Positions 21,701 through 35,224 of a DNA stretch of 64,000 nucleotides are shown here, in pieces. The notes below the pieces were generated by a model. The model saw only the letters and a program-made list of their open reading frames with translations, was not told the DNA's origin and searched no databases. Position 1 is the stretch's first letter. Every line of letters begins with the position of its first letter. A program made the translations under genes and the position numbers. The DNA lies in NCBI GenBank assembly GCA_963580455.1, contig OY756967.1, positions 14,220,501 through 14,284,500 on the forward strand. Direction: 5' to 3'. Source of the stretch: Euonymus europaeus. Taxonomy: Eukaryota; Streptophyta; Magnoliopsida; Celastrales; Celastraceae.

Positions 21701-24700
21701 GTTCTTCTATATTAAATTTTACGAAAATGAGCTTCCAAGATTATTTCGATGCCAAAACGCCAACTTTCTATGACAAATGGAAAAAACCGTTAAAAGCTCC
21801 TCCATAGGGAGAGTTGAGAACCTTCGGACTATCACAGTTGCTCGGTGCACACTTTTTATTGTTCTTCTATGTTAAATTTTACGAAAATGAGCTTCCAAGA
21901 TTATTTCGATGCCAAAACACCAAATTTCTATGATAAATGGACAAAACCGTTAAAAGCTCCTCCATAGAGAGAGTTGAGCAACTTCGGACAATCAAAGTTG
22001 CTCGGCGTACACTTTATATTATCCTACTAAGTCAAATTTTACGAGTATAAGCTTCCGAGATTATTTCGATGCCAAAACATTAACTTTCTATGACAAATGG
22101 ACAAAACCATTAAAAGCTCCTTCATAGAAATAGTTGGGCAACTTCGGACAATCAAAGTTGCTCGGTGTACACTTTTTGTTGTTCTTTTATGTTAAATTTT
22201 ACGAAAATGAGCTTGCAGGATTATTTGGATGCCAAAACACCAACTTTCTATGACAAATGGACAAAACTGTTAAAAGCCCCTCCATAGAGAGAGTTGAGCA
22301 ACTTCGGACAATCAAAGTTGCTCGGTGTACACTTTTTATTGTTCTTTTATGTTAAATTTTACGAAAATGAGCTTCCAGTATTTTTTCGATGCCAAAACAC
22401 CAACCTTCTATGAAAAATGAGACAAAACCGTTAAAAGCTCCTCCATAGAGAGAGTTGAGCAACATCGGACTATCAGAGTTGCTCGGTGTACACTTTTTAA
22501 TGTTCTTTTATTTTAACTTTTACGAAAATGAGCTTCCAGGGTTATTTCGATGCTAAAACAGCAACTTTCTATGACAAATTGACAAAACCGTTAAAAGCTC
22601 CTCCATAGAGAGAGTTGAGCAATTTCGGACAATCAAAGTTGCTCGGTGTACACTTTATATTGTTCTACTAAGTCAAATTTTACGAGTATAAGCTTCCAAG
22701 ATTATTTCGATGTCAAAACATTAACTTTCTATGAAAAATGGACAAAACCGTTAAAAGCTCCTCCATAGAAAGAGTTGGGCAACTTCGGACAATCAAAGTT
22801 GCTCGGTGTACACTTTTTATTGTTCTTTTATGTTAAATTTTACGAAAATGAGCTTCCAGGATTATTTCGATGCCAAAACACCAACTTTCTATGACAAATG
22901 GACAAAACCGATAAATGCTCCTCCAAAGAGAGAGTAGAGCAACTTCGGACAATCAAAGTTGCTCGGTGTACACTTTTTATTGTTCTTCTATATTAAATTT
23001 TACGAAAATGAGCTTCCAAGATTATTTCGATGCCAAAACACCAACTTTCTATGACAAATGGAAAAAACCGTTAAAAGCTCCTCCATAGGGAGAGTTGAGA
23101 ACCTTCGGACTATCACAATTGCTCGGTGCACACTTTTTATTGTTCTTCTATGTTAAATTTTGATGACAAAAAACCAACTTTCTATGAAAAATGAGACAAA
23201 ACCGTTAAAAGCTCCTCCATAGAGAGAGTTGAGCAACATCGGACTATCAGAGTTGCTCGGTGTACACTTTTTAATGTTCTTTTATTTTAACTTGTACGAA
23301 AATGAGCTTCCAGGATTATTTCGATGCTAAAACAACAACTTTCTATGACAAATTGACAAAACCGTTAAAAGCTCCTCCATAGAGAGAGTTGAGCAACTTC
23401 GGACAATCAAAGTTGCTCGGTGTACACTTTATATTGTTCTACTAAGTCAAATTTTACGAGTATAAGCTTTCGAGATTATTTCGATGCCAAAACATTAACT
23501 TTCTATAACAAATGGACAAAACCGTTAAAAGCTCGCCATAGAAAGAGTTGGCCAACTTCGGACAATCAAAGTTGCTCGGTGTACACTTTTTATTGTTCTT
23601 TTATGTTAAATTTTACGAAAATGAGCTTCCAGGATTATTTCGATGCCAAAACAACAACTTTCTATGACAAATGGACAAAACCGATAAATGCTCCTCCATA
23701 GAGAGAGTAGAGCAACTTCGGACAATCAAAGTTGCTCGGTGTACACTTTTTATTGTTCTTCTATGTTAAATTTTACGAAAATGAGCTTCCAGGATTATTT
23801 CGATGCCAAAACACCAACTTTCTATGACAAATGGAAAAAACCGTTAAAAGCTCCTCCAAAGGGAGAGTTGAGCAATTTCGGACTATCAAAGTTGCTCGGT
23901 GTACACTTTTTATTGTTCTTCTATGTTAAATTTTACGAAAATGATCTTCCAGGATTATTTTGATGCCAAAACACCAACTTTCTATGACAAATGGACAAAA
24001 CCGTTAAAAGCTCCTCTATAGAGAGACTTGAGCAACTTCGGACAATCAAAGTTGCTCGGTGTACACTTTATATTGTTCTACTAAGTCAAATTTTACGAGT
24101 ATAAGCTTCCGAGATTATTTCGATGCCAAAACATTAACTTTCTATTACAAATGGACAAAACCGTTAAAAGCTCCTCCATAGAAAGAGTTGGGCAACTTCG
24201 GACAATCAAAGTTGCTCGGTGTACACTTTTTGTTGTTCTTTTATGTTAAATTTTACGAAAATGAGCTTCCAGTATTTTTTTTATGCCAAAATACCAACTT
24301 TCTATGACAAATGGACAAAACCGTTAAAAGCTCCTCCAAAGAGAGAGTTGAGCAACTTCGGACTATCAAAGTTGCTCGGTGTACACTTTTTATTGTTCTT
24401 CAATGCTAAATTTTATGAAAATGAGATTCTAGGATTATTTCGATGCCAAAACACCAACTTTCTATGACAAATGGACAAAACCGTTAAAAGCTCCTCCATA
24501 GAGAGAGTTGAGCAACTTCGGACTATCAAAGTTGCTTGGTGTACACTTTATATTGTTCTACTAAGTCGAATTTTACGAGTATGAGCTTCCAGGATTATTT
24601 CGATGCCAAAACACGAACTTTCTATGACAAATGGACAAAACCGTTAAAAGCTCCTCCATAGAGAGAGTTGAGCAACTTTTGACATTCAAAGTTGCTAGGT

Positions 24701-27700
24701 GTACACTTTTTATTGTTCTTCTATGTTAAATTTCGCGAAAATGAGGTTCCAAGATTATTTCGATGCTAAAACACCAACTTTCTATGACAAATGGACATAA
24801 CCGTTAAAAGCTCCGCCATAGAGAGAGTTGAGCAACTTTGGACTATAAAAGTTGCTCGGTGTACACTTTTTATTGTTCTTCTATTTTAAATTTTACGAAA
24901 ATGAGCTTCCAAGATTATTTCGATGCCAAAACACCAAATTTCTATGATAAATGGACAAAACCGTTAAAAGCTCCCCCATAGAGAGAGTTGAGCAACTTCG
25001 GACAATCAAAGTTGCTCGGCGTACACTTTATATTATCCTACTAAGTCAAATTTTACGAGTATAAGCTTCCGAGATTATTTCGATGCCAAAACATTAACTT
25101 TCTATGACAAATGGACAAAACCGCTAAAAGCTCCTTCATAGAAAGAGTTGGGAAACTTCGGACAATCAAAGTTGCTCGGTGTACACTTTTTGTTGTTCAT
25201 TTATGTTAAATTTTACGAAAATGAGCTTGCAGGATTATTTGGATTCCAAAACACCAACTTTATATGACAAATGGACAAAACTGTTAAAAGCCCCTCCATA
25301 GAGAGAGTTGAGAAACTTCGGACTATCACAGTTGCTCGGTGCACACTTTTTATTGTTCTTCTATGTTAAATTTTACGAAAATGAGCTTCCAAGATTATTT
25401 CGATGCCAAAACACCAAATTTCTATGATAAATGGACAAAACCGTTAAAAGCTCCTCCATAGAGAGAGTTGAGCAACTTCGGACAATCAAAGTTGCTCGGC
25501 GTACACTTTTTATTGTTCTTCTATTAAAAATTTTAAGAAAATGAGCTTCATGGATTATTTCCATGCCAAAACAGCAACTTTCTATGACAAATGGGCAAAA
25601 CCGTTAAAAGCTCCTCCATAGAGAGAGTTGAGCAACTTCGGACAATCAAAGTTGCTCGGTGTACACTTTATATTGTTCTACTAAGTCAAATTTTACGAGT
25701 ATAAGCTTCCGAGATTATTTCGATGCCAAAACATTAACTTTCTATGAAAAATGGACAAAATCGTTAAAAGCTCCTCCATAGAAAGAGTTGGGCAACTTCG
25801 GACAATCAAAGTTGCTCGGTGTACACTTTTTATTGTTCTTTTATGTTAAATTTTACGAAAATGAGCTTCCAGGATTATTTCGATGCCAAAACACCAACTT
25901 TCTATGACAAATGGACAAAACCGGTAAATGCTCCTCCATAGAGAGAGTAGAGCAACTTCGGACAATCAAAGTTGCTCGGTGTACACTTTTTATTGTTCTT
26001 CTATATTAAATTTTACGAAAATGAGCTTCCAAGATTATTTCGATGCCAAAACACCAACTTTCTATGACAAATGAAAAAAACCATTAAAAGCTCCTCCATA
26101 GGGAGAGTTGAGAACCTTCGGACTATCACAGTTGCTCGGCGTACACTTTATATTATCCTACTAAGTCAAATTTTAAGAGTATAAGCTTCCGAGATTATTT
26201 CGATGCCAAAACATTAACTTTCTATGACAAATGGACAAAACCGTTAAAAGCTCCTACATAGAAAGAGTTGGGCAATTTGGGACAATCAAAGTTGCTCGGT
26301 GTACACTTTTTGTTGTTCATTTATGTTAAATTTTGCGAAAATGAGCTTCCAGTATTTTTTTGATGACAAAAAACCAACTTTCTATGAAAAATGAGACAAA
26401 ACCGTTAAAAGCTCCTCCATAGAGAGAGTTGAGCAACATCGGACTATCAGAGTTGCTCGGTGTACACTTTTTAATGTTCTTTTATTTTAACTTTTACGAA
26501 AATGAGCTTCCAGGATTATTTCAATTTCAAAACACCAACTTTCTATGACAAATGGAAAAAACCGTTAAAAGCTCCTCCATAGGGAGAGTTGAGAACCTTC
26601 GGACTATCACAATTGCTCGGTGCACACTTTTTATTGTTCTTCTATGTTAAATTTTACAAAAATGAGCTTCCAAGATTATTTCGATGCCAAAACACCAAAT
26701 TTCTATGATAAATGGACAAAACCGTTAAAAGCTCCTCCATAGAGAGAGTTGAGCAACTTCGGACAATCAAAGTTGCTCGGTGTACACTTTATATTGTTCT
26801 ACTAAGTCAAATTTTACGAGTATAAGCTTCCGAGATTATTTCGATGCCAAAACATTAACTTTCTATAACAAATGGACAAAACCGTTAAAAGCTCCTCCAT
26901 AGAAAGAGTTGGCCAACTTCGGACAATCAAAGTTGCTCGGTGTATACTTTTTATTGTTCTTTTATGTTAAATTTTACGAAAATGAGCTTCTAGGATTATT
27001 TCGATGCCAAAACAACAACTTTCTATGACAAATGGACAAAACCGATAAATGCTCCTCCATAGAGAGAGTAGAGCAACTTCGGACAATCAAAGTTGCTCGG
27101 TGTACACTTTTTATTGTTCTTCTATGTTAAATTTTACGAAAATGAGCTTCCAGGATTATTTCAATTTCAAAACACCAACTTTCTATGACAAATGGAAAAA
27201 ACCGTTAAAAGCTCCTCCATAGGGAGAGTTGAGCAACTTCGGACTATCAACGTTGCTCGGTGTACACTTTTTATTGTTCTTCTATGTTAAATTTTACGAA
27301 AATGAGCTTCCAGGATTATTTTGATGCCAAAACACCAACTTTCTATGACAAATGGACAAAACCGTTAAAAGCTCCTCTATAGAGAGAGTTGGGCAACTTC
27401 GGACAATCAAAGTTGCTCGGTGTACACTTTATATTGTTCTACTAAGTCAAATTTTACGAGTATAAGCTTCCGAGATTATTTCGATGCCAAAACATTAACT
27501 TTCTATGACAAATGGACAAAACCGTTAAAAGCTCCTCCATAGAAAGAGTTGGGCAACTTCGGACAATCAAAGTTGCTCGGTGTACACTTTTTGTTGTTCT
27601 TTTATGTTAAATTTTACGAAAATGAGCTTCCAGTATTTTTTCGATGCCAAAATACCAACTTTCTATGACAAATGGACAAAACCGTTAAAAGCTCCTCCAA

Positions 27701-29050
27701 AGAGAGAGTTGAGCAACTTCGGACTATCAAAGTTGCTCGGTGTACACTTTTTATTGTTCTTCAATGTTAAATTTTACCAAAATGAGATTCCAAGATTATT
27801 TCGATGCCAAAATACCAACTTTCTATGACAAATGGACAAAACCGTTAAAAGCTCCTCCATAGAGAGAGTTGAGCAACTTCGGACTATCAAAGTTGCTTGG
27901 TGTACACTTTATATTGTTCTACTAAGTCGAATTTTACGAGTATGAGCTTCCAGGATTATTTCGATGCCAAAACACGAACTTTCTATGACAAATGGACAAA
28001 ACCGTTAAAAGCTCCTCCATAGAGAGAGTTGAGCAACTTCGGACATTCAAAGTTGCTAGGTGTACACTTTTTATTGTTCTTCTATGTTAAATTTCACGAA
28101 AATGAGGTTCCAAGATTATTTCGATGCTAAAACACCAACTTTCTATGACAAATGGGCATAACCGTTAAAAGCTCCTCCATAGAGAGAGTTGAGCAACTTT
28201 GGACTATAAACGTTGCTCGGTAAACACTTTTTATTGTTCTTCTATTTTAAATTTTACGAAAATGAGCTTGAAGGATTATTTCCATGCCAAAACAACAACT
28301 TTCTATGACAAATGGACAAAACCGTTAAAAGCTCCTCCATAGAGAGAGTTGAGCAACTTCGGACATTCAAAGTTGCTAGGTGTACACTTTTTATTGTTCT
28401 TCTATGTTAAATTTCACGAAAATGAGTTTCCAAGATTATTTCGATGCTAAAACACCAACTTTCTATGACAAATGGACAAAACCGTTAAAAGCTCCTCCAT
28501 AGAGAGAGTTGAGCAACTTCGGACAATTAAAGTTGCTCGGTGTACACTTTATATTATTCTACTAAGTCAAATTTTACGAGTATAAGCTTCCAAGATTATT
28601 TCGGTGCCAAAACATTCACTTTCTATGACAAATGAGAAAACCGTTAAAAGCACCTTCATAGAAATAGTTGAGCAACTTCGGATAATCAAAGTTGCTCGGT
28701 GTACACTTTTTATCGTTCTTTTATGTTAAATTTTACAAAAATGAGCTTCCAGGATTTTTTCGAGGCCAAAATACCAACTTTCTATGACAAATGGACAAAA
28801 CCGTTAAAAGCTCCTCCACAGAGAGAGTTGAGCAACTTCGGACTATCAAAGTTGCTCGATGTACACTTTTCATTGTTCTTCTATGTTAAATTTTACGAAA
28901 ATGAGCATCCAGGATTATTTCGATGCCAAATTACCAACTTTCTATGACAAATGGAAAAAACCGTTAAAAGCTCCTCCATAGGGAGAGGTGAGCAACATCG
29001 GACTATCAAAGTTGCTCGGTGTACACTTTTTATTGTTCTTCTATGTTAAA
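12742..29050. repeat. 160-bp satellite array, zone 1 (two-type mixture)
   Basis: This is about 102 tandem monomers of the same two main types as the left flank. Type A has ACTTTATATTGTTCTACTAAG and GAGTATAAGCTTCCGAG with CATTAACTTTC; type B has ACGAAAATGAGCTTCCAGG with CACCAACTTTC. Minor variants include CAGTATTTTTTCGATGCC, GAGAACCTTCGGACTATCACAG followed by GGTGCACAC, and AATGAGACAAAACCG. The 160-bp phase is kept apart from single-base indels and one 134-bp monomer near 23125-23258. No gene or other inserted element is visible. Open frames of 63-93 codons here are monomer translations. Confidence 0.96.
20700..22299. repeat. 800-bp pentamer higher-order repeat, two copies
   Basis: Five consecutive monomers at 20700-21499 are repeated at 21500-22299. 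I saw one difference in a line-by-line comparison (GAAAGAGTTGGG near 21330 versus GAAATAGTTGGG near 22130). A third copy starts at 22300 but switches to another monomer order at about 22379. A looser version of the same monomer order is at about 17760-18540. Near identity between copies, against much larger differences between neighbouring monomers, marks a recent tandem duplication. Confidence 0.9.
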
Positions 29051-29629
29051 TTTTATGAGTATAAGCTTCCAGGATTATTTCGATGCCAAAAGACCAACTT
29101 TCTATGACAAATGGAAAAAACCGTTAAAAGTTCCTCCATAGAGAGAGTTGAGCAACGTCGGACCATCAAAGTTGCTTGGTGTACACCTTTTAATGTTCTT
29201 CTATGTCATATTTTACGAGTATAAGCTTCCTAGATTATTTCGATGACAAAACACTAACTTTCTATGATAAATGGGCAAAGCCGTTAAAAGCACGTCTATA
29301 GAGAGAGTTGATCAACTTCAGACAATCAAAGTTGGTCGGTGTACACTTTTTATTGTTCTTTTATGTTAAATTTTACAAAAATGAGCTTCCAGGATTATTT
29401 CGATGCCAAAACACGAACTTTTATGACAAATGGATAAAACCGTTAAAAGCTCCTCCGAGAGAGAGTTGAGCAACTTCGGACAATCAAAGTTGCTCGGTGT
29501 ACACTTTATATTGTTCTACTAAGTCAAATTTTACGAGTATAAGCTTCCGAGATTATTTCGATGCCAAAACATTAACTTTCTATAAAAAATGGACAAAACC
29601 GTTAAAAGCTCCTCCATAGAAAGACTTGG

Positions 29630-32600
29630 CCAACTTCGGACAATCAAAGTTGCTCGGTGTACACTTTATATTGTTCTACTAAGTCAAATTTTACGAGTAT
29701 AAGCTTCCGAGATTATTTCGATGCCAAAACATTAACTTTCTATGACAAATGGACAAAACCGTTAAAAGCTCCTCCATAGAAAGAATTGGGCAACTTCAGA
29801 CAATCAAAGTTGCTCGGTGTACACTTTTTGATGTTCTTTTATGTTAAATTTTACGAAAATGAGCTTCCAGGATTATTTCGATGCCAAAACACCAACTTTC
29901 TATGACAAATGGACAAAACCGTTAAAAGCCTCTCCATAGAGAAAGTTGAGCAACTTCGGACAATCAAAGTTGCTCGGTGTACACTTTTTATTGTTCTTTT
30001 ATGTTAAATTTTACGAAAATGAGCTTCCAGTATTTTTTCGATGCCAAAATACCAAATTTCTATGACAAATGGACAAAACCGTTAAAAGCTCCTCCAAAGA
30101 GAGAGTTGAGCAACTTCGGACTATCAAAGTTGCTCGGTGTACACTTTTTATTGTTCTTCAATGTTAAATTTTACGAAAATGAGCTTCTAGGATTATTTCG
30201 ATGCCAAATCACCAACTTTCTATGACAAATGTAAAAAACCGTTAAAAGCTCCTCCATAGGGAGAGTTGAGCAACTTCGGACTATCAAAGTTGCTCGGTGT
30301 ACACTTTTTATTGTTCTTCTATGTTAAATTTTACGAAAATGAGCTTCCAGGATTATTTGGATGCCAAAACACCAACTTTCTATGACAAATGGACAAAACC
30401 GTTAAAAGCTCCTCCATAGAGAGAGTTGAGCAAATTCGGATAATCAAAGTTGCTCGGTGTACACTTTATATTGTTCTACTAAGTCAAATTTTACGAGTAT
30501 AAGCTTTCGAGATTATTTCGATGCCAAAACATTAACTTTCTATGACAAATGGACAAAACCATTAAAAGCTCCTCCATAGAAAGAATTGGGCAACTTCAGA
30601 CAATCAAAGTTGCTCGGTGTACAATTTTTTTTGTTCTTTTATGTTAAATTTTACGAAAATGAGCTTCCAGGATTATTTCGATGCCAAAACACCAACTTTC
30701 TATGACAAATGGACAAAACCGTTAAAAGCCTTTCCATAGAGAGAGTTGAGCAACTTCGGACAATCAAAGTTGCTCGGTGTACACTTTTTATTCTTCTTTT
30801 ATGTTAAATTTTACGAAAATGAGCTTCCAGTATTTTTTCGATGCCAAAATACCAAATTTCTTTGACAAATGGACAAAACCGTTAAAAGCTCCTCCAAAGA
30901 GAGAGTTGAGCAACTTCGGACTATCAAAGTTGCTCGGTGTACACTTTTTATTGTTCTTCAATGTTAAATTTTACGAAAATGAGCTTCTAGGATTATTTCG
31001 ATGCCAAATCACCAACTTTCTATGACAAATGGAAAAAACCGTTAAAAGCTCCTCCATAGAGAGAGTTGAGCAACTTCGGACTATCAAAGTTGCTTGGTGT
31101 ACACTTTATATTGTTCTACTAAGTCGAATTTTACGAGTATGAGCTTCCAGGATTATTTCGATGCCAAAACAACAACTTTCTATGACAAATGGACATAACC
31201 GTTAAAAGCTCCTTCATAGAGAGAGTTGAGCAACTTCGGACTATAAAAGTTGCTCGGTGTACACTTTTTATTGTTCTTCTATTTTAAATTTTACGAAAAT
31301 GAGCTTCAAGGATTATTTCCATGCCAAAACAACAACTTTCTATGACAAATGGACAAAACCGTTAAATGCTCCTCCATAGAGAGAGTTGAGTAACTTCGGA
31401 CTATCAAAGTTGCTCGGTGTACACTTTTTATTGTTCTTTTATGTTAAATTTTACAAAAACGAGCTTCCAGGATTTTTTCGATGCCAAAATACCAACTTTC
31501 TATGACAAATGGACAAAACCGTTAAAAGCTCCTCCATAGAGAGAGTTGAGAAACTTCGGACATTCAAAGTTGCTATGTGTACACTTTTTATTATTCTTCT
31601 ATGTTAAATTTCACGAAAATGAGGTTCCAAGATTATTTCGATGCTAAAACAACAACTTTCTATGACAAATGGACATAACCGTTAAAAGCTCCTCCATAGA
31701 GAGAGTTGAGCAACTTCGGACTATAAAAGTTGCTCGGTGTACACTTTTTATTGTTCTTCTATTTTAAATTTTACGAAAATGAGCTTCAAGGATTATTTCA
31801 ATGCCAAAACAACAATTTTCTATGACAAATGGACAAAACCGTTAAATACTCCTCCATAGAGAGAGTTGAGCAACTTCGGACTATCAAAGTTACCCGGTGT
31901 ACACTTTTTATTGTTCTGTTTTGTTAAATTTTACAAAAATGAGCTTCCAGGATTATTTCCATGCCAAAACAACAACTTTCTATGACAAATGGACAAAACC
32001 GTTAAATGCTCCTCCATAGAGAGAGTAGAGCAACTTCGGACAATCAAAGTTGCTCGGTGTACACTTTTTATTCTTCTTCTACGTTAAATTTTACGAAAAT
32101 GAGCTTTCAGAATTATTTCGAAGCCAAAACATCAACTTTCTATGAAAAATGGACAAAACCGTTAAAAGCTGCTCCATAGAGAGAGTTGAGCAACTTCAGA
32201 CTATCAAAGTTGCTCGGTGTACACATTTTATTGTTCTTTTATTTTAACTTTTACGAAAATGAGCTTCCAGGATTATTTCGATGCTAAAACAGCAACTTTC
32301 TATGACAAATGGACAAAACCGTTAAAAGCTCCTCCATAGAGAGAGTTGAGCAACTTTGGACAATCAAAGTTGCTCGGTGTACACTTTATGTTGTTCTACT
32401 ATGTTAAATTTTACGAAAATGAGCTTCCAGGATTATTTCGATGTCAAAACACCAACTTTCTATGAAAAATGGACAAAACCGTTAAAAGCTCCTCCACAGA
32501 GTGAGTTGAGCAACTTCGGACTATCAAAGTTGCTCGATGTACACTTTTCACTGTTCTTCTATGTTAAATTTTACGAAAATGAGCTTCCAGGATTATTTCG

Positions 32601-35030
32601 ATGCCAAATTACCAACTTTCTATGACAAATGGAAAAAACCGTTAAAAGCTCCTTCATAGGGAGAGGTGAGCAACATCGGACTATCAAAGTTGCTCGGTGT
32701 ACACTTTTTATTGTTCTTCTATGTTAAATTTTATGAGTATAAGCTTCCAGGATTATTTCGATGCCAAAAGACCAACTTTCTATGACAAATGGAAAAAACC
32801 GTTAAAAGTTCCACCATAGAGAGAGTTGAGCAACGTCGGACCATCAAAGTTGCTCGGTTTACACCTTTTAATGTTCTTCTATGTCAAATTTTACGAGTAT
32901 AAGCTTCCTAGATTATTTCGATGAAAAAACACTAACTTTCTATGATAAATGGGCAAAGCCGTTAAAAGCATGTCTATAGAGAGAGTTGATCAACTTCAGA
33001 CAATCAAAGTTGGTCGGTGTACACTTTTTATTGTTCTTTTATGTTAAATTTTACGAAAATGAGCTTCCAGGAATATTTCGATGCCAAAATACCAACTTTC
33101 TATGACAAATGGACAAAATCGTTAAATGCTCCTCCATAGAGAGAGTAGAGCAACTTCGGACAATCAAAGTTGCTCGGTGTACACTTTTTATTCTTCTTCT
33201 ACGTTAAATTTTACGAAAATGAGCTTTCAGGATTATTTCGATGCCAAAACATCAACTTTCTATGAAAAATGGACAAAATCGTTAAAAGCTCCTCCATAGA
33301 GAGAGTTGAGCAACTTCAGACTATCAAAGTTGCTCGGTGTACACTTTTTATTATTCTTCTATGTTAAATTTTACGAAAATGAGCTTCCAGGATTATTTCG
33401 ATGCCAAAACACCAACTTTCTATGACAAATGGATAAAACTGTTAAAAGCTCCTCCATAAAGAGAGTTGAGCAGCTTCGGACTATAAAAGTTGCTCGGTGT
33501 ACACTTTTTAATTTTCTTCTATGTCAAATTTGATGAGTAATAAATTCCAAGATTATTTCGATGCCAAAACAGCAACTTCCTATGACAAATGTACAAAACC
33601 GTTAAAAGCACCTCCATAGAGAAAAATGAGTAACTTCGGACAATCAAAGTTGCTCAGTGTACACGTTTTATTGTTCTTCTTTGTCAAATTTTACGAGTAT
33701 AAGCTTCCCGGATTATTTCGATGCCAAAACACCAACATTATATGAAAAATGGAAAAAACCGTTAAAAGCTCCTCCATAGAGAGAGTTGAGCAACGTCGGA
33801 CCATCATGCTCAATGTACACTTTTTATTTTTCTTTTATGTTAAATTTTACGAAAATGAGCTTCCAGGATTATTTCGATTCCAAAACACCAACTTTCTATG
33901 ACAAATGGACAAAACCGTTAAATGTTCCTCCATAGAGAGAGTAGAGAACTTCGGACAATCAAAGTTGCTCGGTGTACACTTTTTATTGTTCTTTTATGTT
34001 AAATTATACGAAAATGAGCTTTCAGGTTTATTACGATGCCAAAACACCAACTTTCTATGACAAATGGACAAAACCGTTAAAAGCCCCTCCATAGAGAGAG
34101 TTGACCAACTTCGGACAATCAAAGTTGCTAGGTGTACACCTTTTATTGTTCTTCTATGTTAAATTTTACGAAAATGAGCTTCCAGGTTTATTTCGATGCC
34201 AAAAAAACAACTTTCTATAACAAATATACAAAACCGTTAAATGCTCCTCCATAGAGAGAGTTGAGCGACTTCGGACAATCAAAGTTGCTCGGTGTACACT
34301 TTTTATTGTTCTTCTATGTCAAATTTTACGTGTATAAGCCTCCAAGATTATTTCGATGCCAAAACACCAATTTTCAATGACAAAGGGACAAAATCGTTAA
34401 AAGCACCTCTATAGAGAGAGTTGAGCAACGTCGGACCATCAAAGTTACTCGGTGTACACTTTTTAATGTTCTTCTATGTCAAATTTTACGAGTATAAGCT
34501 TCCAAGATTATTTCGATGAAAAAACACTAACTTTCTATGATAAATGGGCATAACCGTTAGAAGCTCCTCCATAGAGAGAGTTGAGCAACTTCAGAACATC
34601 AAAGTTGCTCGGTGTACACTTTTTATTTTTCTTTTATGTTAAATTTTACGAAAATGAGCATCCAGGTTTATTACGATGCCAAAACACCAACTTTCTATGA
34701 CAAATGGACAAAACCGTTAAAAGCCCCTCCATAGAGAGAGTTGACCAACTTCGGACAATCAAAGTTGCTAGGTGTACACCTTTTATTGTTCTTCTATGTT
34801 AAATTTTACGAAAATGAGCTTCCAGGTTTATTTCGATGCCAAAAAAACAACTTTCTATAAAAAATGTACAAAACCGTTAAATGCTCCTCCATAGAGAGAG
34901 TTGAGCGACTTCGGACAATCAAAGTTGCTCGGTGTACACTTTTTATTGTTCTTCTATGTTAAATTTTACGAAAATGAGCTTCCAGGTTTATTTCGATGCC
35001 AAAAAAACAACTTTCTATAACAAATATACA
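29630..35030. repeat. About 5.4-kb satellite segment, copy 1 of a tandem segmental duplication
   Basis: The segment matches 35225-40785 almost line by line. The offset is 5,595 bp up to about 31150 and 5,755 bp afterwards, so copy 2 has exactly one more monomer. Shared rare variants include TTCAATGTTAAATTTTACG with TCTAGGATT (near 30160 and 35755), TGGTCGGTGTAC near 33013 and 38768, and the short ACCATCATGCTC monomer. Confidence 0.88.
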
Positions 35031-35224
35031 AAACCGTTAAATGCTCCTCCATAGAGAGAGTTGAGCGACTTCGGACAATCAAAGTTGCTCGGTGTACACT
35101 TTTTATTGTTCTTCTATGTTAAATTTTACGAAAATGAGCTTCCAGGATTATTTTGATGCCAAAACACCAACTTTCTATGACAAATGGACAAAACCGTTAA
35201 AAGCTCCTCCATAGAGAGAGTTGA

